Source: Oscillibacter valericigenes | GTDB taxonomy: Bacteria; Bacillota; Clostridia; Oscillospirales; Oscillospiraceae | Reading direction: 5' to 3' | NCBI RefSeq assembly: GCF_016902445.1 | Contig: NZ_JACSNX010000021.1 | Location: 1-50,622 of the forward strand | Length of the DNA stretch: 50,622 nucleotides | Shown here: positions 43,211 to 50,622 of the stretch, in pieces | How positions within the stretch are numbered: position 1 is the first letter of the stretch | Layout of the letters: each line of letters starts with the position of its first letter | Program-made: the position numbers and the translations under genes | The notes under the pieces: generated by a model | What the model was told of the DNA's origin: nothing | Seen by the model: the letters and a program-made list of their open reading frames with translations, nothing else | Database searches by the model: none

Positions 43211-44154
43211 GCGGAATCAAAATCAGAGGCACCGGGCGCTTCGCCCCCGCGAAGATCGTCACCAACGACGATCTGGCCAAGATCGTAGACACCAACGACG
43301 AGTGGATCACCACCCGCACCGGCATCAAGACCCGCCATCACTGCACCACGGAGACCCACACGGATATGTGTGTGAATGCCGCCCGGCAGGCGCTGGAAAA
43401 CGCCGGGATCTCCCCGGAGGACATCGGCGCCTGCGTGGTGGCAACCTTCTCCTCCGACTACCTGTCCCCCTCCGCCGCCTGCATGGTCCAGCGGGGACTG
43501 GGGCTGCCCTATGACGCGGTGTGCTTTGACCTGAACGCCGCCTGCAGCGGCTTCCTGTTCGCCATCCACACCATGGAGTGCCTGCTGGCCCAGGCTCCCC
43601 GGAAATACGGCCTGGTGATCGGGGCGGAGATGCTCTCCCGGTTCATCAACTGGGAGGACCGTGGCACCTGCGTCCTCTTCGGGGACGGTGCCGGCGCCGC
43701 AGTGGTGGAGTGGCGGGAGGACTATCCCTCCATCCACGCTGTGCTGGGCTGCCACGGCGACCCGGACATGCTGGGCGTCACCGGCTCGGCCCATCCGGAG
43801 CCCGCCCATGTGTTCATGAACGGGCAGGCCACCTTCAAGTTCGCCGTCAAGGCGGTTCCCTACTGCATCGACCAGGTGCTGGAAAAGGCCGCCATGTCCA
43901 TTGAGGATGTGGACTTCTTCGTCTTCCACCAGGCCAACGCCCGGATCATCGACCTGGCGGCCAAGAAGTATCACATCCCGCCAGAGAAATACTACAAGAA
44001 CATCCAGAAATACGGCAACACCTCCGCCGCCAGCATCCCCCTGGTCATCAGTGAGCTCCACGACCTGGGGAAGGTGGGGCCCGGTTCCCGGGTCCTGGTG
44101 GTGGGCTTCGGCGGCGGCCTCACCTGGGGCGGCGCCCTGGTGGAGTTCGCCTGA
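43207..44154 (+). CDS. fabH: 3-oxoacyl-ACP synthase III
   Basis: A 315-residue condensing enzyme that starts chain synthesis from acetyl- or branched acyl-CoA and malonyl-ACP. The catalytic triad is complete: Cys113 in NAACSGFLF, His241 in FVFHQAN and Asn271 in YGNTSAAS. It overlaps accA by four bases. A gap of 92 bases with a hairpin (GCAGGCGTC-N2-GACGCCTGC, 44170-44189) follows before fabK. Confidence 0.96.
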   Translation: MSGIKIRGTGRFAPAKIVTNDDLAKIVDTNDEWITTRTGIKTRHHCTTETHTDMCVNAARQALENAGISPEDIGACVVATFSSDYLSPSAACMVQRGLGLPYDAVCFDLNAACSGFLFAIHTMECLLAQAPRKYGLVIGAEMLSRFINWEDRGTCVLFGDGAGAAVVEWREDYPSIHAVLGCHGDPDMLGVTGSAHPEPAHVFMNGQATFKFAVKAVPYCIDQVLEKAAMSIEDVDFFVFHQANARIIDLAAKKYHIPPEKYYKNIQKYGNTSAASIPLVISELHDLGKVGPGSRVLVVGFGGGLTWGGALVEFA

Positions 44155-44246
44155 GCCCCCTGCGTGGGAAGCAGGCGTCCTGACGCCTGCCTTGAAGATC
44201 CTTCAGTCTGATTTGGGCCGCTCGCAGCGGCGAATGGGAGATCGAT

Positions 44247-45194
44247 ATGAAAAAACTCAATGAGATCCTGGGGACCAAGTACCCCTTTATCCAGGGCGGC
44301 ATGGCCAACATCGCCACCGGTGAGTTCGCCGCCGCCTGCTCCAATGCCGGTGCGCTGGGCATGATCGCCACCGGCGGCTGGGACGGCGACCGTCTCCGTA
44401 AGGAGATCCGCCGGGCCAAGGAATTGACGGACAAGCCCTTCGGCGTCAACCTGATGCTGATGAGCCCCTATGCCGACGACATCGCCCAGGTCATCCTGGA
44501 GGAAGATGTGAAGGTGGTCACCACCGGCGCCGGCAATCCGGGCAAGTACATTCCCGCCTGGAAGGAGAAGGGCATCAAGGTGATCCCCGTGGTTGCCGCC
44601 GCGGTCCTGGCCAAGCGTCTGGAGCGGTACGGCGTGGACGCCATCATCGCCGAGGGCACGGAGTCCGGCGGCCATGTGGGCGAGATGACCACCATGGCCC
44701 TGGTGCCCCAGGTCATCGATGCGGTCAGTGTCCCCGTGGTGGCTGCCGGCGGCATCGCCGACGGCCGTCAGGCCGCCGCCGCCTTCGCCCTGGGCGCCTG
44801 CGGCATCCAGGTGGGCACCTGTTTGCTTGCCAGCGTCGAGTGCCCCATCCACGACAACTACAAGCAGGCCATTCTCAAGGCCAAGGACACCGACACGGTG
44901 GTCACCGGCCGTTCCATCGGCGGCCCGGTCCGGATCCTGAAGAACAAGATGGCCCGGGAGTACCTGGCCCTGGAGAAGCGGGGCGCCACTCTGGAGGAGC
45001 TGGAGCAGCTGACCCTGGGCGGCCTGCGCCGGGCGGTGCTGGAGGGCGACGTGGAGACCGGCAGCGTCATGAGCGGCCAGGTGGCCGGCATGCTCCACGA
45101 GATCAAGCCCGTGGCCGAGATCTTCCGGGAGCTGTATGAGAGCGGTATCGCCCGGGCCAAGGCCACCGCCGCAGAATGGAGCGACGCGGAATGA
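44247..45194 (+). CDS. fabK: FMN-dependent enoyl-ACP reductase II
   Basis: A 315-residue flavoprotein of the nitronate-monooxygenase-like TIM barrel family. It shows the N-terminal YPFIQGGMANIATGEFAAA, the flavin/substrate loop AEGTESGGHVG with His143, and VPVVAAGGIADGRQ for phosphate binding. It reduces enoyl-ACP in the last step of each cycle. FabK enzymes are structurally unrelated to FabI and insensitive to triclosan. No FabI or FabL gene is seen in the window, so FabK is probably the operon's enoyl reductase. It overlaps fabD (ATGA). Confidence 0.95.
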   Translation: MKKLNEILGTKYPFIQGGMANIATGEFAAACSNAGALGMIATGGWDGDRLRKEIRRAKELTDKPFGVNLMLMSPYADDIAQVILEEDVKVVTTGAGNPGKYIPAWKEKGIKVIPVVAAAVLAKRLERYGVDAIIAEGTESGGHVGEMTTMALVPQVIDAVSVPVVAAGGIADGRQAAAAFALGACGIQVGTCLLASVECPIHDNYKQAILKAKDTDTVVTGRSIGGPVRILKNKMAREYLALEKRGATLEELEQLTLGGLRRAVLEGDVETGSVMSGQVAGMLHEIKPVAEIFRELYESGIARAKATAAEWSDAE

Positions 45195-46135
45195 AGCTGG
45201 GCTTTTTATACGCCGGCCAGGGCAGCCAGCACGCCGGCATGGGCGCCGACCTGTACGAGCAGTATCCCGCTTTCCGCGCTGTCATTGACAGCGCGGAGGT
45301 GGATTTCGACCTGAAGAAGGTCTCCTTTGAGGACCCGGACGGCATCATCAACCAGACCCGCTACACCCAGCCCTGCATGGTGGCCTTTGCCGCCGGCCTG
45401 ACGGCGGTGCTGCGGGAGAAGGGCATCGTCCCCGCTGTGGCGGCGGGCCTGTCCCTGGGCGAGTACTCCGCCCTCCACGCCGCCGGCGTGTTCGACGCCG
45501 CCACCGCCATCCGGCTGGTGGCCTTCCGTGGCCGTGCCATGGAAGAGGCGGCCGCCGGCCGGGAGAGCGCCATGATGGCGGTCCTGAACCTGGACCGCGC
45601 CCCCCTGCAGGCATGCTGCGACGCAGCCGCTGACCTGGGATGCGTGGTGATCGCCAACTACAACTGCCCCGGCCAGCTGGTGATCGGCGGCGAGAAGGCC
45701 GCCGTGGAGAAGGCCGCCGCTCTGGCCAAGGAGAAGGGCGCCCGCCGGTGCCTGCCCCTGAAGGTCAGCGGCCCCTTCCACACGCCCCTGATGGCCCCCG
45801 CCGGGGATGCCCTGCGGGAATACTTCCAGGGCGTGGAGTTTGCGGAGCCCCAGATCCCCGTGATCTTCAACTGCCTAGGGGATGTAAAGGATGACAGCAC
45901 TGCCATCCAGGACCTGCTGGTGAAGCAGGTGCAGAGCAGCGTGTTCATGGAGGATTCCATCCGGAAGATGGCGGACATGGGCGTGGATGCCATCGTGGAG
46001 ATCGGTCCGGGCAAGGCCCTCAGCGGCTTTGTGAAGAAGACCGTCCCCGGCATGCCCGTCTGCGCTGTTGAGACGGTGGCGGACGTGGAGGATCTGCCCC
46101 AGACTCTGGAAGAACTGATGAAGGAGAAAGCGTGA
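45191..46135 (+). CDS. fabD: Malonyl-CoA:ACP transacylase
   Basis: A 314-residue acyltransferase. The nucleophile is Ser88 in GLSLGEYSAL and the catalytic histidine is His197 in SGPFHTPLM; YAGQGSQHAGMG opens the fold. It loads malonyl groups on ACP. The start at 45191 overlaps the fabK stop by four bases; upstream in-frame codons are not needed. Confidence 0.96.
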   Translation: MKLGFLYAGQGSQHAGMGADLYEQYPAFRAVIDSAEVDFDLKKVSFEDPDGIINQTRYTQPCMVAFAAGLTAVLREKGIVPAVAAGLSLGEYSALHAAGVFDAATAIRLVAFRGRAMEEAAAGRESAMMAVLNLDRAPLQACCDAAADLGCVVIANYNCPGQLVIGGEKAAVEKAAALAKEKGARRCLPLKVSGPFHTPLMAPAGDALREYFQGVEFAEPQIPVIFNCLGDVKDDSTAIQDLLVKQVQSSVFMEDSIRKMADMGVDAIVEIGPGKALSGFVKKTVPGMPVCAVETVADVEDLPQTLEELMKEKA

Positions 46136-46878
46136 TGAACTTTTCTGGAAAGACCGCCGTGGTCACCGGCGGCAGCCGGGGCATCGGCCGGGCCATCTGC
46201 GAGGAGCTGGCCCGGGGCGGCGCCAATGTGGTGCTGTGCTACGCCGGGCGGGAAGAGGCCGCCCGGGAGACCGTAGCCGCCTGTGAGGCCCTTGGCGCCA
46301 AGGCCCTGGCCGTGCAGTGCAACGTGGCGGACGAGGCCCAGGTGAAGGCCCTGATGGATGCCGCCGTCAAGGAATTCGGCCGCATCGACATCCTGGTGAA
46401 CAACGCCGGCGTCACCCGGGACGGCCTGGTGATGATGATGAAGGAAGCCGACTTCGACACGGTGATCGACACCAACCTGAAGGGCACGTTTTTGTGCATG
46501 AAGGCTGTGTCCCGGATCATGATGAAGCAGCGGTACGGCCGGATCGTGAACCTCTCCAGCGTGGTGGGGCTCCGGGGCAACGCCGGCCAGGTGAACTACG
46601 CCGCCAGCAAGGCCGGCGTGGTTGGCATGACCAAGTCTCTGGCCAAGGAGCTGGCCTCCCGGGGCGTGACGGTCAACGCCGTGGCCCCCGGCTTCATCGA
46701 GACGGATATGACCGCCGCCATGCCCCAGGCCGCCAAGGATGCCATGATGCCCACCATCCCCATGCAGCGGCTGGGCAAGCCGGAGGACGTGGCCCGTGCC
46801 GTGGCCTTCCTGGCCAGCGACGAGGCCGCCTATGTGACGGGCCAGGTCCTGGCCGTGGACGGGGGCATGGCGATGTAA
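46135..46878 (+). CDS. fabG: 3-oxoacyl-ACP reductase
   Basis: A 247-residue short-chain dehydrogenase. NADPH-binding TGGSRGIGRA (11-20), NNAG (89-92) and the catalytic Ser142, Tyr155 and Lys159 (YAASK) are all in place. It reduces 3-oxoacyl-ACP. The ATG shares one base with the fabD stop (TGATG); a GTG one codon earlier is possible. It is followed by a hairpin element before fabF, the only long gap in the operon. Confidence 0.96.
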   Translation: MNFSGKTAVVTGGSRGIGRAICEELARGGANVVLCYAGREEAARETVAACEALGAKALAVQCNVADEAQVKALMDAAVKEFGRIDILVNNAGVTRDGLVMMMKEADFDTVIDTNLKGTFLCMKAVSRIMMKQRYGRIVNLSSVVGLRGNAGQVNYAASKAGVVGMTKSLAKELASRGVTVNAVAPGFIETDMTAAMPQAAKDAMMPTIPMQRLGKPEDVARAVAFLASDEAAYVTGQVLAVDGGMAM

Positions 46879-46880
46879 TG

Positions 46881-47095
46881 CGAAGGGGAGCGGGCTCCCC
46901 CTCGCCCTCCCCCATCCCCAGTGACGTCGGTCACTGGGGACGCCGCCCAAGGCGGCTGAATCAAAGTATTTTCGGCAGGTACAGAAGGTGAATTGCCCCG
47001 TAGGGGCAAGAGAGGCCGCCCTGGGGCGCGCCCTGCCGAAAATGATCAAATTTTCTTCTCCCGCCTTTGGCGGAAGAACCGGGGGCTGCGCCCCC
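46881..47095 (+). repeat. Hairpin array, copy 2 of the dispersed element
   Basis: Stems seen in order: CGAAGGGGAGC/GCTCCCCCTCG (46881-46904), CCCCAGTGAC/GTCACTGGGG (46916-46939), GCCGCC/GGCGGC (46942-46956), ATTTTCGGCAGG/CCTGCCGAAAAT (46968-47043) enclosing TTGCCCC/GGGGCAA (46993-47009), then CCGCC/GGCGG (47061-47073) and GGGGGC/GCCCCC (47081-47095). The first, second and fourth match copy 1 (21164-21283) in order and in sense relative to transcription. It lies inside the fab operon between fabG and fabF. Confidence 0.85.
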
Positions 47096-47175
47096 TGGCC
47101 CCCTGCTTTGGGATTCGGGGGCCCTTGGGAACACCTTCTCTGGATGCTCCCAACACTATCTATAGGAGGTACACT

Positions 47176-48417
47176 ATGGAACGACGGAGAGTCGTCATTA
47201 CCGGCCTGGGGGCCGTGACCCCCATTGGCCTTACCGCAATGGAGAGCTGGCAGGCCGTGAAGGACGGTGTCTGCGGCGTCGCTCCCATCACCCAGTTCGA
47301 TCCAACCGGCATGAAGGTCCAGCTGGCCGCCGAGGTCAAAGGCTTTGTGCCGGAAAATTACATGAGCAAGCCGGAGGCCAAGCGGATGGCCCGCTTCACC
47401 CAGCTGGCTGTTGTCTCTGCCAAGGAGGCCCTGGAGAATGCCGGCTTCACTTTGGACGAGGCGGAAGCAGACCGCTGCGGCGTCATCGTCTCCAGCGGCA
47501 TCGGCGGGCTGTTTCTCACGGAGGCGGAGCATGACAAGGGCAAGGAAAAGGGCTGGGACCGGGTCTCTCCCTTCTATATCCCCATGGGGATCTGCAACAT
47601 GGCCGCCGGCCAGATCGCCATCCACACCGGCTTCCGGGGCATGTGCTCCTGCCCGGTGACCGCCTGCACCGGCGGCACCAACGCCGTGGGCGACGCCTTC
47701 CACTATATCCGGGACGGCTACGCCGACGTGATGCTCTGCGGCGGCGCAGAGTCTGCCGTGACCCCGCTGGCCATCGGCGCCTTCACCTCCATGAAGGCCC
47801 TGACCCAGAACCCGGATCCCGACCGTGCCTCCATCCCCTTTGACGCAGAGCGCAGCGGCTTCGTGCTGGGCGAAGGTGCCGCCATCCTCCTGCTGGAGGA
47901 GCTGGAGCACGCCAAGGCCCGTGGCGCCCGGATCTACGCAGAGGTCGTGGGCTATGGCGCCACCTGCGATGCCTATCACATGACAGCCCCCCGGCCCGAC
48001 GGCAGCGGCGGCGCCAAGGCCATGGAAATGGCTATTGCCGACGCCGGGGCCAAGCCGGAGGATGTGGACTACATCAATGCCCACGGCACCTCCACCCCCC
48101 TGAACGACGCCGGTGAGACCGCCGCTGTCAAAACAGTGTTCGGCGATCACGCCTACCAGCTGGCTATCAGCTCCACCAAGTCCATGACCGGCCACATGCT
48201 GGGCGCCGCCGGCGCAGTGGAGGCCCTGTTCTGCGCCCTGGCGCTGCAGGAGGGCTTCCTCCCCGCCACCATCCACTACCAGGTGCCGGACCCTGCCTGC
48301 GACCTGGACGTGGTGCCCAATCAGGGCCGCAGCGCAGACTTGCGGTATGCTCTGTCCAATTCCCTGGGCTTCGGCGGCCACAACGGCAGCCTGCTGTTTA
48401 AGAAGTGGGAGGCGTAA
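47176..48417 (+). CDS. fabF: 3-oxoacyl-ACP synthase II
   Basis: A 413-residue elongating condensing enzyme. Catalytic residues are Cys164 in VTACTGGTNA, His303 in NAHGTSTPLND and His340 in SMTGHMLGAAG. The start MERRRVVITGLG has a perfect AGGAGGT upstream; the longer frame would read through the hairpin element. It elongates acyl-ACP and usually sets membrane fluidity in response to temperature. Confidence 0.96.
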   Translation: MERRRVVITGLGAVTPIGLTAMESWQAVKDGVCGVAPITQFDPTGMKVQLAAEVKGFVPENYMSKPEAKRMARFTQLAVVSAKEALENAGFTLDEAEADRCGVIVSSGIGGLFLTEAEHDKGKEKGWDRVSPFYIPMGICNMAAGQIAIHTGFRGMCSCPVTACTGGTNAVGDAFHYIRDGYADVMLCGGAESAVTPLAIGAFTSMKALTQNPDPDRASIPFDAERSGFVLGEGAAILLLEELEHAKARGARIYAEVVGYGATCDAYHMTAPRPDGSGGAKAMEMAIADAGAKPEDVDYINAHGTSTPLNDAGETAAVKTVFGDHAYQLAISSTKSMTGHMLGAAGAVEALFCALALQEGFLPATIHYQVPDPACDLDVVPNQGRSADLRYALSNSLGFGGHNGSLLFKKWEA

Positions 48418-48420
48418 ACC

Positions 48421-48858
48421 ATGGCAAATGAACTGAATTCCAATCAGATCGCCCAGATCCTGCCCCACCGGTTCCCCTTCGCCCTGGTGGACCGGATCAC
48501 GGACTATGAGCCCGGCCAGTGGGCCAAGGGCATCAAGTGCGTCAGCGTCAACGAGCAGTTCTTCTGCGGCCACTTCCCCCAGGAGCACGTCATGCCCGGC
48601 GTGCTGATCCTGGAGGCCATGGCCCAGGTGGGCGCGGTGGCCATCCTGTCCCTGCCGGAGAACCAGGGCAAGATCGCCCTGTTCGGCGGCGTGAAAAACG
48701 CCCGCTTCCGCCGGAAGGTGATCCCCGGCGATGTGCTGGAGATGGAGTGCACCCTCACCAAGCGCCGGGGCCCGGTGGGAATCGGTGAGTGCAAGGCCAC
48801 CGTGGGCGGCGAACTGGCCTGCACGGCGGAGCTGACCTTTGCCATCGGTGCAGAATAA
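48421..48858 (+). CDS. fabZ: 3-hydroxyacyl-ACP dehydratase
   Basis: A 145-residue hot-dog fold enzyme. The catalytic His51 is in FCGHFPQEHVMPGV and Glu65 in LILEAMAQVG; LPHRFPFALVDRI is the family's opening motif. It dehydrates 3-hydroxyacyl-ACP to the trans-2-enoyl form that FabK reduces. It starts 3 bases after the fabF stop. Confidence 0.96.
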   Translation: MANELNSNQIAQILPHRFPFALVDRITDYEPGQWAKGIKCVSVNEQFFCGHFPQEHVMPGVLILEAMAQVGAVAILSLPENQGKIALFGGVKNARFRRKVIPGDVLEMECTLTKRRGPVGIGECKATVGGELACTAELTFAIGAE

Positions 48859-48913
48859 CGCCTGGCACTTGCCCGCCGGGCAGCCGGTCCTGCCGGAAAG
48901 AGGGACTTTTGAT

Positions 48914-49369
48914 ATGCTGAAAGATGCCTTTTTTAACGTGTATACCAAGTTCAAGCTGCACTTCTATCAGGAGATCTTCAGCCGATTCCAGGACCGGGAG
49001 GCCAGTCTGACCACGGTGGAGACCTTCTGCATGGAGGCGATCCAGGCCCTGGGCAGCCCCACAGTCAACGAGTTCGCCACCTTCATGCGGATCTCCCCGC
49101 CCAATGCGGCCTACAAAGTCAACAGCCTCATCAAAAAGGGCTATATCCGCAAGGTCCAGTCTCCGGACGACCGGCGGGAATACCATCTGGAGATCACCCA
49201 GAAGTACATCGACTACTACAACATCAGTACCGCCTACATGACAGCGGTGATGAATCGCATCTCCCAGCGGTTCTCCCCGGAGGAGTGCGCAAAACTGGAG
49301 GACATGCTCACCATCATCAGCCGGGATCTGATGAGTGAGGTAGAGATCCCCGATCCTCCCCCATCCTGA
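48914..49369 (+). CDS. MarR-family regulator of fatty acid synthesis (FabT-like)
   Basis: A 151-residue winged helix protein: a dimerisation helix at the N-terminus, the helix-turn-helix SPTVNEFATFMRISPPNAAYKVNSLIKKGYIRKV and the wing VQSPDDRREYHLEIT. Its place as last gene of the fab operon and the MarR fold recall FabT of streptococci, which represses fab genes when bound to acyl-ACP. The candidate operator is the AT-rich palindrome at 39367-39394. AAAGAGGGA precedes the ATG; the longer open frame overlaps fabZ. Confidence 0.85.
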   Translation: MLKDAFFNVYTKFKLHFYQEIFSRFQDREASLTTVETFCMEAIQALGSPTVNEFATFMRISPPNAAYKVNSLIKKGYIRKVQSPDDRREYHLEITQKYIDYYNISTAYMTAVMNRISQRFSPEECAKLEDMLTIISRDLMSEVEIPDPPPS

Positions 49370-49404
49370 AAAAACGGCACAGGCCTTTGGCCTGTGCCGT
49401 TTTT
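49370..49404. terminator. Bidirectional terminator at the end of the fab operon
   Basis: A 16-bp perfect stem (AAAAACGGCACAGGCC / GGCCTGTGCCGTTTTT, 3-nt loop) begins directly after the last stop codon. It also serves the convergent gluQ gene. Confidence 0.95.
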
Positions 49405-49407
49405 CTT

Positions 49408-50355
49408 TCAAAAAAGTCCCTCCGGGATGCGGATATCTGTCTTGGGGACCTTCTCCCAGTCAAAATCCGCCAGCAGGCTCTCTCCGGTCCTGGCCTCTGC
49501 CGAGGGGTTGAATCCAGCCAGAAATGCCAGCTTTCCCAGGATCTCCGGCGCCGTATACCGCTCCCCCAGGGTGTCCAGCCCTGCGTCGGCGTTCCGCTTG
49601 CTGAGCCGCCGTCCATCGCTGTCAAGCAGCAGGGGCAGGTGATAAAACGCCGGCTCCTGCAGTCCCAGCAGGCGGTACAGCAGCAGCTGCCGTGGCGTGG
49701 AGCTCAGCAGGTCTGCTCCCCGCACCACCTCTGTGACGCCCATGGCGGCGTCATCCACCACCACCGCCAGCTGATAGGCGAACATGCCGTCGGATCGCCG
49801 CAGCAAAAAATCCCCGCAGTCCCGGGCCAGAAATTCCCGGTATTCCCCCATATGTCCGTCTGTAAAGGCGATCTCCTCCTCCGGTACCCGCAGCCGCAGA
49901 GCGGGCGACCGGCCCGTGCGCCGCGCCTTCTCCGCAGCCTCTTCCGCCGTCAGGTGCCGGCAGGTACCGGGATAGATCACCTGCCCGTCCTCCCGATGGG
50001 GGGCGCTGGCTGCGTGGAGCTCCGCCCGGGTGCAGAAGCAGGGATAGACCAGCCCCTGGCCCTCCAGCCGCTCCAGCGCCGCCTGGTACAGCGCCGTCCG
50101 GTCACTCTGCGTGTAGGGTGCGTGGGGGCCGCCGACGTCAGGTCCCTCATCCCAGTTCAGCCCCAGCCACCGGATGTCGCGGCACATCTGCTCTCCGTAC
50201 TGGCGGGGGCATCGGGCCGTGTCCAGGTCCTCGATCCGCAGGATCACCCGCCCGCCCTTCTTCCGCGCGCTGAGCCACGCCAGCAGACAGCACAGAATGT
50301 TCCCCAGATGGATCCGTCCGCTTGGGGACGGTGCGAACCGCCCTGTTGCCGTCAT
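49408..50355 (-). CDS. gluQ: Glutamyl-Q tRNA(Asp) synthetase
   Basis: A 315-residue truncated glutamyl-tRNA synthetase without an anticodon-binding domain. HIGH-type motif RFAPSPSGRIHLGN (residues 6-19), a zinc site Cys-X-Cys...Tyr-X3-Cys in YPCFCTRAEL and YPGTCRH, and KMSKS-type RLSKRNAD identify GluQRS. It attaches glutamate to queuosine in the wobble base of tRNA-Asp. It is a single gene, convergent with the fab operon. Confidence 0.93.
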   Translation of the reverse strand: MTATGRFAPSPSGRIHLGNILCCLLAWLSARKKGGRVILRIEDLDTARCPRQYGEQMCRDIRWLGLNWDEGPDVGGPHAPYTQSDRTALYQAALERLEGQGLVYPCFCTRAELHAASAPHREDGQVIYPGTCRHLTAEEAAEKARRTGRSPALRLRVPEEEIAFTDGHMGEYREFLARDCGDFLLRRSDGMFAYQLAVVVDDAAMGVTEVVRGADLLSSTPRQLLLYRLLGLQEPAFYHLPLLLDSDGRRLSKRNADAGLDTLGERYTAPEILGKLAFLAGFNPSAEARTGESLLADFDWEKVPKTDIRIPEGLF

Positions 50356-50390
50356 CCGTTTTCCTCCCTCTTTTCCTGTCGTCAGTTAGG

Positions 50391-50419
50391 ATTATACCGG
50401 CATTTTTGTGCCTCATCAA
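50391..50419 (-). promoter_or_regulatory. Promoter of gluQ
   Basis: On the minus strand TTGATG (50419-50414) and a perfect TATAAT (50396-50391) are 17 bases apart, about 35 bases before the gluQ start. Confidence 0.8.
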
Positions 50420-50622
50420 GCCCATTTTTGCCTCTGCTACCAGAGCTGCTACCAGAAAATTTCCCGCATTTTCTTGCGTTTTTTTCGCTTTTTCAAATCT
50501 GGTAGCATCGCTATCCTGATTTGCTACCAATTTTCCCGAAAAAATCAAATGATTTCAATGGTTTTGCGTTTTCCTGTTTGGGGATACGTACTCTTCTGGC
50601 GAAAAAGTTGGAAAGACGACGG
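50420..50622. other. AT-rich right end with GGTAGC repeats
   Basis: About 200 AT-rich bases in a GC-rich window. GCTACCA occurs at 50436-50442, 50448-50454 and 50523-50529 and inverted as TGGTAGC at 50500-50506; two copies are followed by similar TTTCCCG stretches. No gene is supported here. The context to the right is outside the window. Confidence 0.5.

Noticed and set aside
45658..48954. Minus-strand open frame of 1098 codons opposite fabD-fabZ
   Set aside because: It spans five real genes and the hairpin element on the opposite strand; low-complexity His/Gly/Gln content.
50147..50548. Minus-strand 133-codon frame at the right end
   Set aside because: It covers the gluQ promoter and the 5' part of gluQ in another frame; its upstream part reads through the GGTAGC repeats. 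I cannot support it as a gene.

Overview
The window is a GC-rich, tightly packed bacterial chromosome segment. Several things point to a spore-forming anaerobic Clostridium-class Firmicute, most likely a high-GC member of the Oscillospiraceae (Flavonifractor/Oscillibacter-like; this placement is inference). They are a LysM/GH18 spore-cortex-lytic-type enzyme, the xpaC-telA pair, the YwiB (DUF1934)-argS neighbourhood, FabK as the only enoyl-ACP reductase seen, AzlCD, DUF362-ferredoxin and DUF4358 proteins, and strong AGGAGG ribosome binding sites. I see no tRNA, rRNA, CRISPR array, transposase or phage structural gene.

Layout. 1-1.4 kb: 3' part of a CstA-type carbon starvation/peptide or pyruvate transporter. 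1.8-11.0 kb (minus): a ten-gene Mrp/MBH-type cation antiporter operon (mrpE, F, G, DUF4040, MbhE-MnhB fusion, C, D and three more ND2/ND4/ND5-type antiporter subunits). It has a consensus promoter and a terminator-like hairpin in its leader, and no redox subunits. 11.2-13.8 kb: cortex-lytic enzyme, then a carboxymuconolactone decarboxylase-like protein with a MerR regulator under a 19-bp-spacer MerR promoter. 13.9-16.7 kb: KtrAB potassium uptake and ferritin. 16.8-19.9 kb: a divergent sugar/inositol cassette (IolG-like dehydrogenase and hydroxypyruvate-isomerase-like protein) facing a LacI regulator, with two matching operators. 20-23.7 kb: XpaC, a small membrane protein, TelA and a TPM-domain protein, with a run of seven hairpins and a duplicated telA 3' end between the last two.

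23.8-30.1 kb (minus): membrane protein, lipoprotein, AzlCD, ArgS, YwiB-like protein and MurI. 30.2-36.2 kb: orphan protein, DUF362 ferredoxin, DUF4358 lipoprotein (minus), BrnQ transporter, VOC protein, ECF-like sigma factor and its membrane partner. 36.3-39.1 kb (minus): TrkA-TrkH, a second potassium uptake system. 39.4-49.4 kb (plus): a complete type II fatty acid synthesis operon (acpP, accBCDA, fabH, fabK, fabD, fabG, fabF, fabZ and a MarR/FabT-like regulator) with a strong promoter and an AT-rich palindromic operator. 49.4-50.4 kb (minus): GluQRS, and to its right an AT-rich stretch with GGTAGC repeats.

Functional themes are cation and membrane energetics (Mrp-like complex, KtrAB, TrkAH), membrane lipid supply (fab/acc operon) and transcription-level control readable from the DNA (paired promoters and operators for the MerR, LacI and FabT-like regulators, and a leader attenuator for the Mrp-like operon). 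The most interesting items are the four-antiporter Mrp/MBH-like operon with its leader hairpin and the hairpin-array element present twice in the same sense relative to transcription.
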